DNA of 64,000 bases from Gnomoniopsis sp. IMI 355080 (Eukaryota; Ascomycota; Sordariomycetes; Diaporthales; Gnomoniaceae): positions 1 through 64,000 of the forward strand of contig JAPEVC010000045.1 of NCBI GenBank assembly GCA_027946555.1, in the 5' to 3' direction. Made by a program: the position numbers and the translations under genes. This document shows positions 45,352-55,805 of the stretch, one piece after another. The notes below the pieces were generated by a model. That model had not been told where the DNA came from, searched no databases, and saw only the letters and a program-made list of their open reading frames with translations. Numbering within the stretch: the first letter of the stretch is position 1; each line of letters starts with the position of its first letter.

Positions 45352-47524
45352 ATGAAGTGCGCTGTAGCCATCTCACTGTTGGCATCTTTCATGAGCCCAG
45401 TGCTGGCTTTGCCCGTTGCCTCTTCTGACCCATCTCCAGTTATTGACGACAGGGCGACCTCACCAACTGTGGTGATATCTCCATCCAATACCGTCATTGG
45501 TTCCCTGAGTGGAACAGTCGAAAGTTACAATGGCATCTACTATGCAGATAATCCGACTGGCTCACTGAGGTTGAGGCCGCCCCAAAAGCTATCGACAAAT
45601 CTTGGGGACGCGTTCGATGCCTCAGGATCAGCAGCCGCATGCCCACAAATGCTTATAGCCACCGACACCGACGAGTCCCTCTTTCTGGAAGTCGCAGGCT
45701 TTCTACTGGATTCCCCTCCATTCCAACAAGCGACTGACCAAACGGAAGATTGCTTGACTATGAGCGTCTCACGCCCTGCTGGCACCACAGCAGGAGCAGG
45801 GTTGCCAGTCTTGTTCTGGATTTTTGGTGGCGCTTTTGAGGCAAGATTTCACCGCCTCAAGGCTCTTCAAACATTTCGCTAAAAACTCAGCAGCTTGGGT
45901 GGACGTCCATGTATGATCCATCCAGCATTTTGTCGCAAGCGATCGACCAGGACCAGCCCCTTGTGTTTGTCGCTGTCAACTACAGAGTCGCTGGATTTGG
46001 TTTCATGCCCGGAAAAGAAATCCTGGCCAATGGATCTGCCAATCTTGGTCTCCTTGACCAGAGGTTAGGGCTGGAATGGGTTCGTACTCCTTCCATTGCT
46101 CAATTCTCCCAAATATGGTTGTACTGCCGCGTCTGGTAGAATGTGTCTCTTGGTGTTGAGCGACGCTGTAGAATCGAGGCACATTGATGGAATGTTGACA
46201 GTTGAATCTGAACAGGTAGCGGACAACATTGAAGCATTCGGTGGTGACCCAGCCAAAGTCACCATATGGGGAGGTGAGTGTTATTACCTTTCACATCGTA
46301 TCCCAAATCTCTGAGCAATTTTCGTGCTCGGAACCAACTTTTTTTGACCACGACCCTGATCCAAAAATAGAGTCGGCTGGCGCCATTAGTGTTTTTGATC
46401 AGATGGCTTTGTATGGAGGTGACAACACATACAACGGCCAACCTCTATTCCGCGCAGCGATCATGGACAGCGGAAGCATTGTCCCTGCGGACCCAGTTGA
46501 CTGCCCCAAAGGCCAAGTTGTTTATGACACAGTTGTTGAGACCGCAGGCTGCAGTGCGGCGAATGACACTCTGGAATGCCTCAGAGCTCTTCCATACGAG
46601 CAATTTCTGAACGCGGCGAATGCCGTGCCCGGATTTATAGGATACCAATCAGTGGCTCTTTCGTATCGTAAGTTGTTTCCTAGGCTCCTCTCGACGAGTC
46701 GCTAGACGCGAGTATCTGGGCATGAACAGCTTAGAATTCCTTTTTGGTCGCGTAAGAATGCAGGTGTTTCGTGTTAGGTTCTAACAGCAATCACTGACAC
46801 AAAAAAAAATCAAGTTCCCCGGCCAGATGGGACGGCTCTCCCAGACAGCCCAGACATTCTGGCTCAAAATGGGCAATATGCGGCTGTGCCAATGATCATC
46901 GGCGACCAGGAGGATGAGGGGACCATCTTTGCCTTGTTCCAATCGAACATTACCACCAACGACGAGGTTCTCGAGTACCTGGCCACGTATTACTTCAATG
47001 ACGCAACCGAAGCTCAGATCGAGGGACTTCTTGACACTTATCCTCAAGATCTTGGCATTTCTGGCTCGCCTTTCCGTACTGGCTTGCTAAATGAGCTCTA
47101 CCCTCAATACAAGCGGCTTGCAGCTATTCTAGGTGACTTGGTCTTCACACTCACCCGGCGAGGCTTTTTGCAGCTGGCTGAAACTGCCAATCCTGACGTG
47201 CCCTCTTGGAGTTACTTGTCATCCTATGACTATGGGACAGCTGATCTCGGGACGTTCCATGGAAGCGATCTACTACAGGTTTTCTACGGGATATACGATG
47301 ATTATGCTGCCAATAGCATCAGAACGTATTACTACAACTTCCTTTACAATCTTGACCCCAATGAAGGTTATGGCTCGTACCCGGACTGGCCGGAATGGAC
47401 AGATACAGGCAGTGGAAACCAGCTGGCTTGGTTCTCAGCGAGCTCGCAAACCCTGTTGACGGACGATTTTAGGAATGACAGTTATGCATACATTGTTGAT
47501 AACATCGACGTGTTCCATATTTGA
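45352..47524 (+). CDS. Secreted type-B carboxylesterase/lipase
   Basis: Alpha/beta-hydrolase of the cholinesterase/type-B carboxylesterase family; hydrolyses esters outside the cell. Five exons (45352-45840, 45894-46079, 46216-46273, 46371-46667, 46815-47524) give 579 residues. Signal peptide about 1-20. The catalytic triad is complete: S246 in GESAG, formed across the intron 3 splice, E378 in DEGT, and H492 in TFHGSD. GLEWVADNIEAFGGDP and SGSIVPADPVDCPKG are family blocks. Intron 1 begins with GC (GCAAGA) and ends in CAGCAG; using it restores the family's FELGWTSMYDP. Intron 2 is 136 bases with an unusual GTTCGT donor. Without these splices the frame is broken, so annotation tools may have mis-split it. 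The substrate is unknown. Confidence 0.88.
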
Positions 47525-47931
47525 GATCTTGGGACTTCCCCGTGGCCTCACTGTTACTATGACAAATGAAGACGAGCAAGATCAATATATGAATTCTCCA
47601 CGATTTTCTCATGCTTCGAGTGGCATTGGGACCTCGCTGAGTTTGATAAAATCACATTCATAATGGATAGTGTTCACTCGGTACCTGCTCAAACCATAGA
47701 TGCAGCAAGTCGTCCGTCTTGAGATTTAGATGGTATTGCGACCATATGCTGGCACCTCGGGCTGAAGGCGTCGAAGAATGTAAACTTTGAGGAGACAAGA
47801 CACCGAAGGAAATCTAATTATGCCAATCTGCCTGTTTCTCAAAGTAATACCAATGGTACGAGTGCTAGAATTCTACAATTTATTCACCTGCCTTGCTTGT
47901 CCAGCTCTTCAACCGTCTGGAAAAGCCAAGC
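47525..47931. other. Short gap between convergent genes
   Basis: 3' flanks of the esterase (plus) and citrate synthase (minus). Nothing distinct is seen. Confidence 0.4.
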
Positions 47932-49437
47932 TCACAGCTTGCTCTTGCTCCACAAACGCCCTCTTTCATCCTTGTATGTAGCGAGTTGGTTTCTTTTGCT
48001 GTCGCCGCCGTGTTCGACTGCAACAGGTGCATCAAAGACAGTGGCTGCAACATCCTTTGCCCTCTCATCGAAAGGCACGTAGTCTCTTTCGCTAGGGCCG
48101 AGGTAGATCTGCCGGGGCCTCCAGATTTTCACACCACCTGGCTGAAGCATCTGCTGTCTCCAGTGAGCGAGCCATCCAACGCATCGGGGGACCGCAAAGA
48201 GGACAGGGTAGAAGTCGAGTGGGAACCCCATGGCTTGGTAAATCAAACCAGAGTAGAAGTCGACGTTAGGATACAAATTCCTGCTCCGCATAAACTCGCT
48301 CTTCCTCGCGTAGTCTGCCAAAGTCAGCGCAGTGTCGAGAAGCTTGTTTCGGCCAGTGACTTTGAAGACTTCCTCCGCCAACTTCTTGATGGCCGTCGAT
48401 CTTGGATCGACGTTCTTGTAGACTCGATGACCGAAACCTACTAGCACCCGCTCTCGCTTCTCAACCTTCTCCATGAAAGCTGGGACGTTCTCAGGCGAGC
48501 CGATTTCCATCAGCATGCGGATAGCGCTCTCGGATGCGCCTCCATGAGAGGGGCCATACAGAGCTGCGCAGCCAGCTGCAACGACAGAGTAAGGGTCAAC
48601 AAGCGAGCTTCCCACTTGCAAGACCGTTGCCGTAGAGCAGTTGACTTCATGGTCTGCGTGGATGATGAACAATGCGTCCAGGGCTTTCTCGAGGACGGGG
48701 TGAGGCCGATACTCATATCCGGACAAATTGTCGAGCAAGTACAGAAAGTTGCCAGTGTAGGACAAACCCTGAGCAGGGCGGTTGAATGGCCGCCCTTGTC
48801 GCATTCGGTATGAAGCGGCTGCCAGGGTAGGGGCTTTGCCAATGATCCTCAGGATCTGCTTGTCGAGCATCTTCAGAGCCTGTAGATCCCCGGTTGCAGC
48901 ATTGGTGTAGAGCTTCTGGCCTGCAAGAGAAGGGTTCGATTCTGGCGCGAAGGCGCCTAGGGTGGCAAACGCAGATGTCAACATTGACATTGGATGTGAG
49001 TCGTACCGGAAGGACTTGAACATGTTCTCAATGTCGGTGTGGATGAAAGTGTGGTGCATGATTTCGTCTGACCACTGTTGATATTGAGGCTTCGTCGGCA
49101 GTTCTCCGTACATGAGAAGGTAAGCACTCTCGAGGAAATTGCTCTTATCCACAAGCTGTTGGATTGGGTATCCGCGATATCTGAGAATTCCTTCCAGGCC
49201 GTTGATGTAGGTGATTTTCGAGTTGACCACAGCCGTATTCATGTACGCTGGGTCATAAACCCGGAGACCCTGTTCTGTCTCATCCTCTGGTCTGTCCCCA
49301 CCCGACTGAGCCTTGATCTTTTTGAAGTCCGTAGCTGGAATTGAGTTGTTCTTGATGGGAATCTCATAGGTCTTCCCAGTGCGGTTGTCCACTACAGTCA
49401 ATGTTGGACGTGGTGCGCCCTTGCTAACGGTCACCAT
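47932..49437 (-). CDS. Citrate synthase, bacterial/glyoxysomal type, with PTS1
   Basis: Condenses oxaloacetate and acetyl-CoA to citrate and CoA. Intronless frame, 501 residues from the ATG at 49437 (upstream in-frame codons have no ATG). Catalytic residues are present: H263 (HADHEVN), H298 (GPSHGG) and D393 (VDFYSG); GFGHRVY is also intact. The N-terminal part (TLTVVDNRTGKTYEIPIKNN and ATDFKKI) and the overall style match bacterial and plant glyoxysomal type II enzymes, not the usual fungal mitochondrial enzyme. There is no mitochondrial presequence, and the last three residues are SKL (ending WSKSKL), a canonical peroxisomal targeting signal. A peroxisomal enzyme serving the glyoxylate cycle or acetyl-CoA export is the natural reading. 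2-Methylcitrate synthase activity cannot be excluded. Confidence 0.93.
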   Translation of the reverse strand: MVTVSKGAPRPTLTVVDNRTGKTYEIPIKNNSIPATDFKKIKAQSGGDRPEDETEQGLRVYDPAYMNTAVVNSKITYINGLEGILRYRGYPIQQLVDKSNFLESAYLLMYGELPTKPQYQQWSDEIMHHTFIHTDIENMFKSFRYDSHPMSMLTSAFATLGAFAPESNPSLAGQKLYTNAATGDLQALKMLDKQILRIIGKAPTLAAASYRMRQGRPFNRPAQGLSYTGNFLYLLDNLSGYEYRPHPVLEKALDALFIIHADHEVNCSTATVLQVGSSLVDPYSVVAAGCAALYGPSHGGASESAIRMLMEIGSPENVPAFMEKVEKRERVLVGFGHRVYKNVDPRSTAIKKLAEEVFKVTGRNKLLDTALTLADYARKSEFMRSRNLYPNVDFYSGLIYQAMGFPLDFYPVLFAVPRCVGWLAHWRQQMLQPGGVKIWRPRQIYLGPSERDYVPFDERAKDVAATVFDAPVAVEHGGDSKRNQLATYKDERGRLWSKSKL

Positions 49438-49985
49438 GGCGGGCAAGTCTGGAAATTTCTCTGGGTCGATGGCGTCTTGCTTTCCCTCTTTCGTGAATAG
49501 TAACAGAACTTCAAGGATCCAAACATAAAGGCGTCCACAGGCAAGAATGGAGGAAGAAAACTATAAATTCGCTGGCATGTGATGAAGGTGGAAAGCTGTC
49601 AACAAGAGGATATTAATATCATGACCCGAGCGTACCCGCTCGGCCTTGTGGACCCGTAGCCGTCCCGGGACCTCGGCTTTGGAGAGGCACTAACTCGATC
49701 GAGTCAACAGACGGAGTAGTGTGTAACTTTGGTCGGTTTCCGAGTGGACAGTACATTTCCAATATCAACAACAAATTTACATGGCAGAAGGCCGCAATGT
49801 GAACCTTGCGTTTCTCTTCTTGGAACAGGCGTCAAGACAATCTGACAGTCCCACAGGTATATACCGTCAACAGTCTCTCGGACCCAGCTTAGCTACGGGC
49901 GTCGATGCTAATGTGATCAACACAACTGATCAACACAGCTGAAGACAAGCACTGGAAGCAAACCCTGGTGGGAACAGCCTCCAAA
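49438..49985. other. Gap between two minus-strand genes
   Basis: Promoter of the citrate synthase gene (left end) and 3' flank of the dioxygenase gene. No frame or repeat of note. Confidence 0.4.
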
Positions 49986-50839
49986 TCAATCCTTCCCTCG
50001 GATTTCCTCACTCAGTGGCGCTTGTCTTGTCCAGATATTCATCCCTATTTTCTGCCCCGTCGACACTGGCAGTCCAGCATGCAAAGTTCTCTCATCTCCA
50101 ACCCCATTGGGAAATAGGTTCTCCCAATACACAGCATTTCCTTCGATGGGCCGGAAAGTCACCCCGCTCTCGTACGGCTCGTCACAGTCCAGGACTTTGC
50201 ACCACCTTTCATCCCTGGGTGCATCTAGGATCGGGAAATTCGTGCCGCCTCCGGTGGTGTCGTTTGACACGTGTACATAGGCGAAGAAGGATGAGATCCG
50301 ATTACCGCCGATATCAGCAGTAGCGAGCGCTGGGTTGGTAAACCAGTCTGTGTGGAAGCGGTATTGTTCCCCAATGCCGTACTTTACGAGCTGAAGCGGC
50401 TCCATGTGATTTTTGGGGATATCGTAACCCTGAAAGTCGAGCGCTCTTTGCTCAATGCAGCGCACCACATCGTCGCGAGCAACTGAGGTCGACTGCGAGG
50501 TCCGTACGCTGTTTATTGCATGTTCACCTGCTGCTCCGGCGACCCCCGAGTGCAAAAAGCTGTCCTTCCTATGAAATAGTTAACAAGGCAACGAAATCTT
50601 GGTCTACCTGAGTGGACCCTAGCCTGTAATGTAAGAGCATACGTGATATCCTGAAGGTGAATTCTTTCTTCGGCTGTGATGAAGTCATGTAAATAAAGTA
50701 CCATCGGGGATTTTGATACTATAGATACAGTATACGGCGGGTGCTGGCAAACAAAGTCGCTAATGATGGGCTTCTGTGCTGCTTCTGCGCCCGATGTCAA
50801 AGCGGCTGCCATGCCCAAAAGCCTCAGTACCTTGTCCAT
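49986..50839 (-). CDS. Secretory-pathway prolyl 4-hydroxylase-type 2OG-Fe(II) dioxygenase
   Basis: Non-haem iron, 2-oxoglutarate-dependent dioxygenase of the P4H alpha-subunit type. Two exons (50839-50643, 50568-49986; frame kept) give 259 residues. A signal peptide covers about residues 1-20 (MDKVLRLLGMAAALTSGAEA). The iron ligands are complete: H138 and D140 (FHTDWF) and H229 (RTLHAG), and K239 (GQKIGMNIW) is the 2-oxoglutarate-binding basic residue. SSFFAYVHVS, GGGTNFP and AVYWENL are family blocks. Prolyl or other residue hydroxylation of a secreted protein is likely; small-molecule oxidation is an alternative. It is head to head, 410 bases apart, with a PDI-like gene, which fits a shared role in the endoplasmic reticulum. 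Confidence 0.9.
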
Positions 50840-51249
50840 TGTCCGTCACTTGTCTTGATCACCTTGGTCGTTCGAGTGTCGGATGAAAACAAATATATAC
50901 GGTGTCCGATGGAAGTAGGACAAAGCTTGCTTTTCTTGCAAATGTCAACGATAGTTCCACATCGACTCGGTTGGACTTGTAAGCCATGTTTGGGATGAAA
51001 CTCGAGCTGTCCGGGTCCAGGGCATCGCTTTGAACGTATAGGCCCAGATCAGGGCCCCTGGGGCCCCTGGCGGTCTGATCTACAGTTGATGCGACCCCTG
51101 TGATGCAACCTCCGTCTACGCCCGTGCGCCCTCAAGCTCTCCAAAGCTCTCATCCCTGCCACGACGACACACCTAAGACGAGGCCGTTCGCCTCGCAATT
51201 CGACAATGTATTGCGACTATAGGAGAAACATCGTACAACAATCACAATT
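50840..51249. promoter_or_regulatory. Divergent promoter region between dioxygenase and PDI-like genes
   Basis: The two genes face away from each other across 410 bases. An AT-rich TATATA-type element at 50892-50899 (minus orientation) lies about 55 bases before the dioxygenase ATG. A nested GC-rich symmetric element lies at 51047-51080: outer arms GATCAG and CTGATC, inner GGCCCC...GGGGCC. Confidence 0.45.
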
Positions 51250-52616
51250 ATGAAGTACGAAAGCGCAATTCCTTTCGGCCTCTTGAGCTGCGCGCTTGCG
51301 AAATGGCAGCCTATCGACGAGGCTAGCCTCAGGGAAGCATTCCAGACCAATGAGCACACATTAGCAGCCTGTAAGTCGACGATGCTGCGCGATGAATGCG
51401 ACTGGGATGCTAAATGTATCTAATCCTTCTTGCAGATGTCCTGGTCCGTCTCGTTCCTTTTCGATGATCCTTCTATCACAGCAAATTTTGAAAACGTCCC
51501 TTCCACTGACTTGTTGTGGCAATCTGTGTAGGCCAACGAGTGAGCAGTCTACCGCGACCACAAACAATTATCAAAATGACTGACTTTGGGCAGCGAGAGC
51601 TTGGGAAAATTCGAAGAGGAATGGGCGTCTGTCAAGTCCTCGGAAAAAGAGGGGACTGTTGTGACTGTGGACTGTTCAGCAAGCCAAGCATTGTGTCGGG
51701 AGTTTGACGTTGTATCGTTTCCAACAATCAGGCTGCACCGACAAGGCGGGCAGATAGAACGCTACCGAGGAGCTCGGAAAGCAAAAGAGCAAGTCTATCA
51801 GGCCACCAGATCAGCTCTTACGATCGGAACACTGACTCTGGCTTCTAGCATTATTGCATACTCCCAACGCATGTCACGACCAGCCGTCTCACGCATTGAC
51901 GCAAAAAATGCATCCTCTTTTACAGCGATAGATGACATTGTCGTCGTGGCGTATTTGGATCAAGACAACGACGGCCTTCAGGAACGATTCTCAAAAGCCG
52001 CAGAGCACTTTCGCGATCGATACTCGTTCGCAATCCGACAACGAAAGGGCCATGGCGCATCACTGGAGTGCCAGAACAATGCCAATTTCGAACAGCTCTC
52101 AGTCACAGATTTATCGGATGCACTAGCCATCGAGAGTTTTGTCAAACAGTGTGCTCAGCCGTTGATTCCAGAATTCACGCGCCGTAACGAGCTAGAATAT
52201 TCAAAGGTGGGCCTGCACATTCTGATCACCCAAGAGAAACCTGCCCAGCTCGCTAACTGAGAGGACTGCAACAGCTTGGCAAAAGCATAGTGCATTACTT
52301 CACTTTATCTGATGAGGATCGAGAGTCCTACATCAGTGCTATCCGTCCCTTAGCAAAGCGATATAAGGAGTATTTGCTCTTTGTCACTACCGATATGAAC
52401 GAATATCCACAAATGCTTTCAATGACGGGCCACAAGCCAGACGCCAGAAATGTAGTATCAGTGGTCAATCCTTTGAATGGGGCAGTCTTCCCGTATCGCG
52501 GAACGGATATAACTACTGACTCAATCGAGAAGTTTTTGGTTGATGTTAGCTCGGGCAAGGTCAAGGCTTGGGACGGGGTGCACGCAGGTGATTCGATAGT
52601 GCACGAGGAATTGTGA
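51250..52616 (+). CDS. PDI-like thioredoxin-fold protein with HEEL end; 5' exon structure uncertain
   Basis: Relative of protein disulphide isomerase, which folds disulphide proteins in the endoplasmic reticulum. Sure parts: exon 1 (51250-51370) with a short hydrophobic start, then EASLREAFQTNEHTLAA; exon 51594-52206 with the second half of a thioredoxin fold (VTVDCSASQALCREFDVVSFPTIRLH) and a following domain; last exon 52275-52616 ending VHEEL, an HDEL-like retrieval signal. Between 51371 and 51593, where the CGHC active site belongs, no reading gives it: the region is full of stops. Two 8-base exons (51436-51443, 51532-51539) would keep frame but are speculative, and would still give no CXXC. 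So this is either a redox-inactive PDI relative or a damaged gene. Divergent from the dioxygenase gene. Confidence 0.65.
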
Positions 52617-52705
52617 GTCTATATTACAAAATGCTATCAGGACTCAAAGATTTATTTTATTGGATATACGACCATCTTTGATAACTCGGATGTTCACGCA
52701 CTGGT

Positions 52706-52897
52706 CTAATTGGTCTGGGTCGGGTCAACGGTGACAGTAGATGTCACCGTGTGCCAGGAGTTGATGGAGGTTGGCCTTTTGTCCAATGCGAGCTCGTCGA
52801 AGTCAACAAGCGCTGCTGGGGGCAGATTGAGACTTGGTTCGACTATGGTAGCACGAGCCAGCAATGTGAGCGCGAAGGCCAGTAGTACAGACTGCAT
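52706..52897 (-). CDS. Short secreted peptide, 63 residues
   Basis: Complete frame with an ATG and a clean signal peptide (MQSVLLAFALTLLARA), followed by about 47 residues without Cys: ATIVEPSLNLPPAALV, then a KR pair and a Ser/Thr-rich end. The KR could be a Kex2 cleavage site. It is convergent with the PDI-like gene 90 bases away. Short frames with signal-like starts occur by chance, so this is a candidate only. Function unknown. Confidence 0.45.
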   Translation of the reverse strand: MQSVLLAFALTLLARATIVEPSLNLPPAALVDFDELALDKRPTSINSWHTVTSTVTVDPTQTN

Positions 52898-55805
52898 GTT
52901 CGCTGGTGTTGTTGATCTTCAGCCTATTGATTATGTCTTGTGAATGGGGAAAGACTTTCACAGATTCCTGATAATTTCGAGTGAACTTGTTGTTTTGGTA
53001 TCTAAGCTTGATCAGACCAAGAATGATATTTGATTTTGATGCAGATATATCTGGGCTTAAGTACCTATGTTTCAATAATTGTGGATGGATGTTCCCTTGA
53101 CCGCTACAATGCCCATTATGATAACAGAGGTTTGGACAATGGCCAATGTTTCGTTCTTTAAGTCACTAAAAGAAAATCTTTGCCTAACAAGGCATTTCCT
53201 AGGCTTCGGTAATTCTGACAGATGGTGCTTCTTTGTATTGTTCTTTGTCTCCGATTAACCTTCCAAAATTAAGTCACACAGGAATGATTGATTGCATATT
53301 CTTTGCATTACACACGATCTATTGGTTTACAGCAGAGCTATAGCGTGAATGCAGACTAGAGAGCTCCTGGGTATAGCGCTGGAGGGCTTTGGCACCACAG
53401 AGTCTTGTCCTACAAAACAATTTGAAGACTTCCCAGAAAGCTGGGTTAGATGCGTACTGTATTCGGTCTCTATTCATGAGGGACAGAGATGAAAGATACC
53501 TAGGTATGCAGGGAGTTGGGGATTAGTCCACGAATGAGATTCTAACCGCTTATTAGTCATGGCGGGTGAGTGAGCAATGATGCCAATTTCACACATCGCG
53601 TCTAGTGGTAATGATCGAATTCTTTTCTGCGCTATCCGCGCATATTCAAGCGGGTGGACAGTTCACCCACGTCGGGTATAGGCTCGCAAACAGCGTTCCA
53701 TGTACCTTGCAGCAGTTCTATGGCTACAAGAAGGATAGATCAGATCGACTATCCTTCGGCAATCTGGCCTGCATGATGGCGGGCCCCAGAACTCATGGTC
53801 ATTAGATGGGCTGCGAGATCCCTAGTGGCTGCTCCGGCATTCGCACATATCCCGAGATCTTGACAGCCAAGGCCAAGGTGCTGGTGCCCAGGCTCACGCC
53901 TGTTCTTCATCCGGGAGAAACACGACTCGCATCCCTCCCTCCTGTGATCGAATGTGCGTTGGTGGTTGCCGAGGACAAGGGGTGAGTTGACGATGACGTG
54001 GGATTCTGCGAGGAGAGGGTGGCAGCTCTTGATATGTCGCGAATCACTGTGTTTCATCTACCTAACCAAAAGCAGATGAAGTCCGAGTAAGCGCTGGGAG
54101 TCAGGCAAGCATGGCAATTGTGCCTCTGTGTTGTCTTGGGTATTTGCCGGATTGGGATGAAATATCTAGATCCAAAACGGTCGAGTCCCTGGTCTCGAAC
54201 TTTGATTGGGCCGTTATGGCATCTTTAGTCGCTGCACTATGTCGCCTGCACCCTATACGGATGATCACCTAAGTTCCCAATACCATGTTAGCTTGTCTGA
54301 ATGGGTTATAGACAACTCATCGGGGGACCTGCATTGGTCACCCAGAGATGCTCAAGACATGCTCCTATTCGTAGATATCTGGTTGGAGTGCGGTTCAAAG
54401 GGTGTAGCATATTGGGTTAGCATCCCTGCTCTTGCGTTTTCTAGGTGAGGCTCTGTAGGTGCGCGTGCTGAGAGAGATGGTGCCAAATATTGATTTAAGA
54501 GGCAGCATTCCACCAGATAGTACCGAACGAAAATAAATATTCATTATCCTATATCCATGATCTTTTCGAGCTCTGGCAAAGTCCTAGGTCGTCTCGGAGA
54601 CACAGCGATCGTGGCCTTCATGTCAAAATCGCCCACCAAGATTGACGGATTTTGTGAGCTCATAAACGAGACGAAGGATATTTCACGATGGAGTGGACGG
54701 CAAGAAACGTCATCATGGTCGTAACTTTAGTACTCACAGCTACTTTGGCTCCTGTCGGCTGGCTTCTCCAGAAATACTGGATACATGGCTCGGGTAAGAA
54801 GGAAACGAAATCGTTCCTGGGCTTCTTGATGCATGTGCTGATGCAGACTCCCAGACCACTCGTCAAACAATTCTACACCAAGACGTGCATCGGACGAAAT
54901 CGAGTTAATACACGAATTCGGAATTGTGCAGAGACGACGACCAAATTACGGGCGGGGGTGGCCACAGGAGACCTGGCAACGTTTCTCAGGGAGCTTTGGC
55001 GACGGCCAGGATATACCTCTCCCACGGTCGTATGTCGGAACCAGAGTCGTATAGTCATTCCCCTCACGAAGGATGCAGAGAACGAGCGCAGCCTGACCGA
55101 GTGCTTGTCGATGCGATGATCTTTGCTCACGGAGCGGAGAAGCAAGCAAGACGGATTCTGTATGTCGAGAGACGAAGATGGTGTCAGCTTATCTGCGAAT
55201 GAGGCTGGGAAGTGGTCACTCCTCAGGCCGGAGGATCGAGACTATCTACCTAGGATGCTCACATTTTCAGTTATTGTCGAATGCGTGGGATAAACTGTTT
55301 CAAAGAAAGATATACACGGCCGCAAGGCCCGAGAACGAAAATGCGGTAGCCTGCAGAGTAGCGGCACCATTTGGTTGGGGATATGAGGGCGGCAAATGGA
55401 GTCATTGTATTTTCAAAGTCATCATACGTAGACGTGGTTCGGGGAACGCCGAGCTGTTTTGTTTCTCTCAATTTCTCAATTTCCTGATGGACAACGTGGG
55501 ACTTTTGGTGTCCGAACTGTTCATCTATAAGTTGTACTCTTGATGCAAAAAGCAACTCTTGGGGGCCCTCGTCTCCATTAACCGCCCGAATAAGCTTCGG
55601 GCTGGACGGTCCCACCCGCTGCAGCGGATCCATGCGGGGACGACAGGGGCTGGGTTGCCCTGGCTTCAGAGCCGCAACCCCCACCATACCACCCGAGCTG
55701 CTCCAGAATAATTTTTCTTGACTTTGGGGTTCGCTTCCAGCCTCAGGACCAAACAGGCCGAACCGAACTCGTTTCGTGGCCAGCACAACACATTCGCCAT
55801 TGAGG
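52898..55805. other. Mostly gene-free 2.9 kb stretch
   Basis: Between the small secreted peptide and TRM6. CCTAGG palindromes lie at 53198, 53499 (within ACCTAGGT) and 55249. One ORF in it, at 54688, is listed separately. The rest shows no domain. Confidence 0.4.
54688..55119 (+). CDS. Doubtful ORF with N-terminal membrane segment
   Basis: A 143-residue frame from an ATG, with a hydrophobic segment at about residues 8-28 (VIMVVTLVLTATLAPVGWLL) and a basic, Cys-poor remainder. It is the only frame in this 2.9 kb stretch with a structured look, but it has no recognisable family and overlaps open frames on both strands. It may be a gene remnant or chance. Confidence 0.22.
   Translation: MEWTARNVIMVVTLVLTATLAPVGWLLQKYWIHGSGKKETKSFLGFLMHVLMQTPRPLVKQFYTKTCIGRNRVNTRIRNCAETTTKLRAGVATGDLATFLRELWRRPGYTSPTVVCRNQSRIVIPLTKDAENERSLTECLSMR

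Noticed and set aside
49438..49446. Longer start of citrate synthase
   Set aside because: The extra three codons begin with TTG; ATG at 49437 matches the family's start region.
45352..52897. Secondary metabolite gene cluster
   Set aside because: Esterase, citrate synthase and dioxygenase can occur in such clusters, but there is no PKS, NRPS, terpene synthase or P450 in the window, and the neighbours are secretory-pathway or housekeeping genes.
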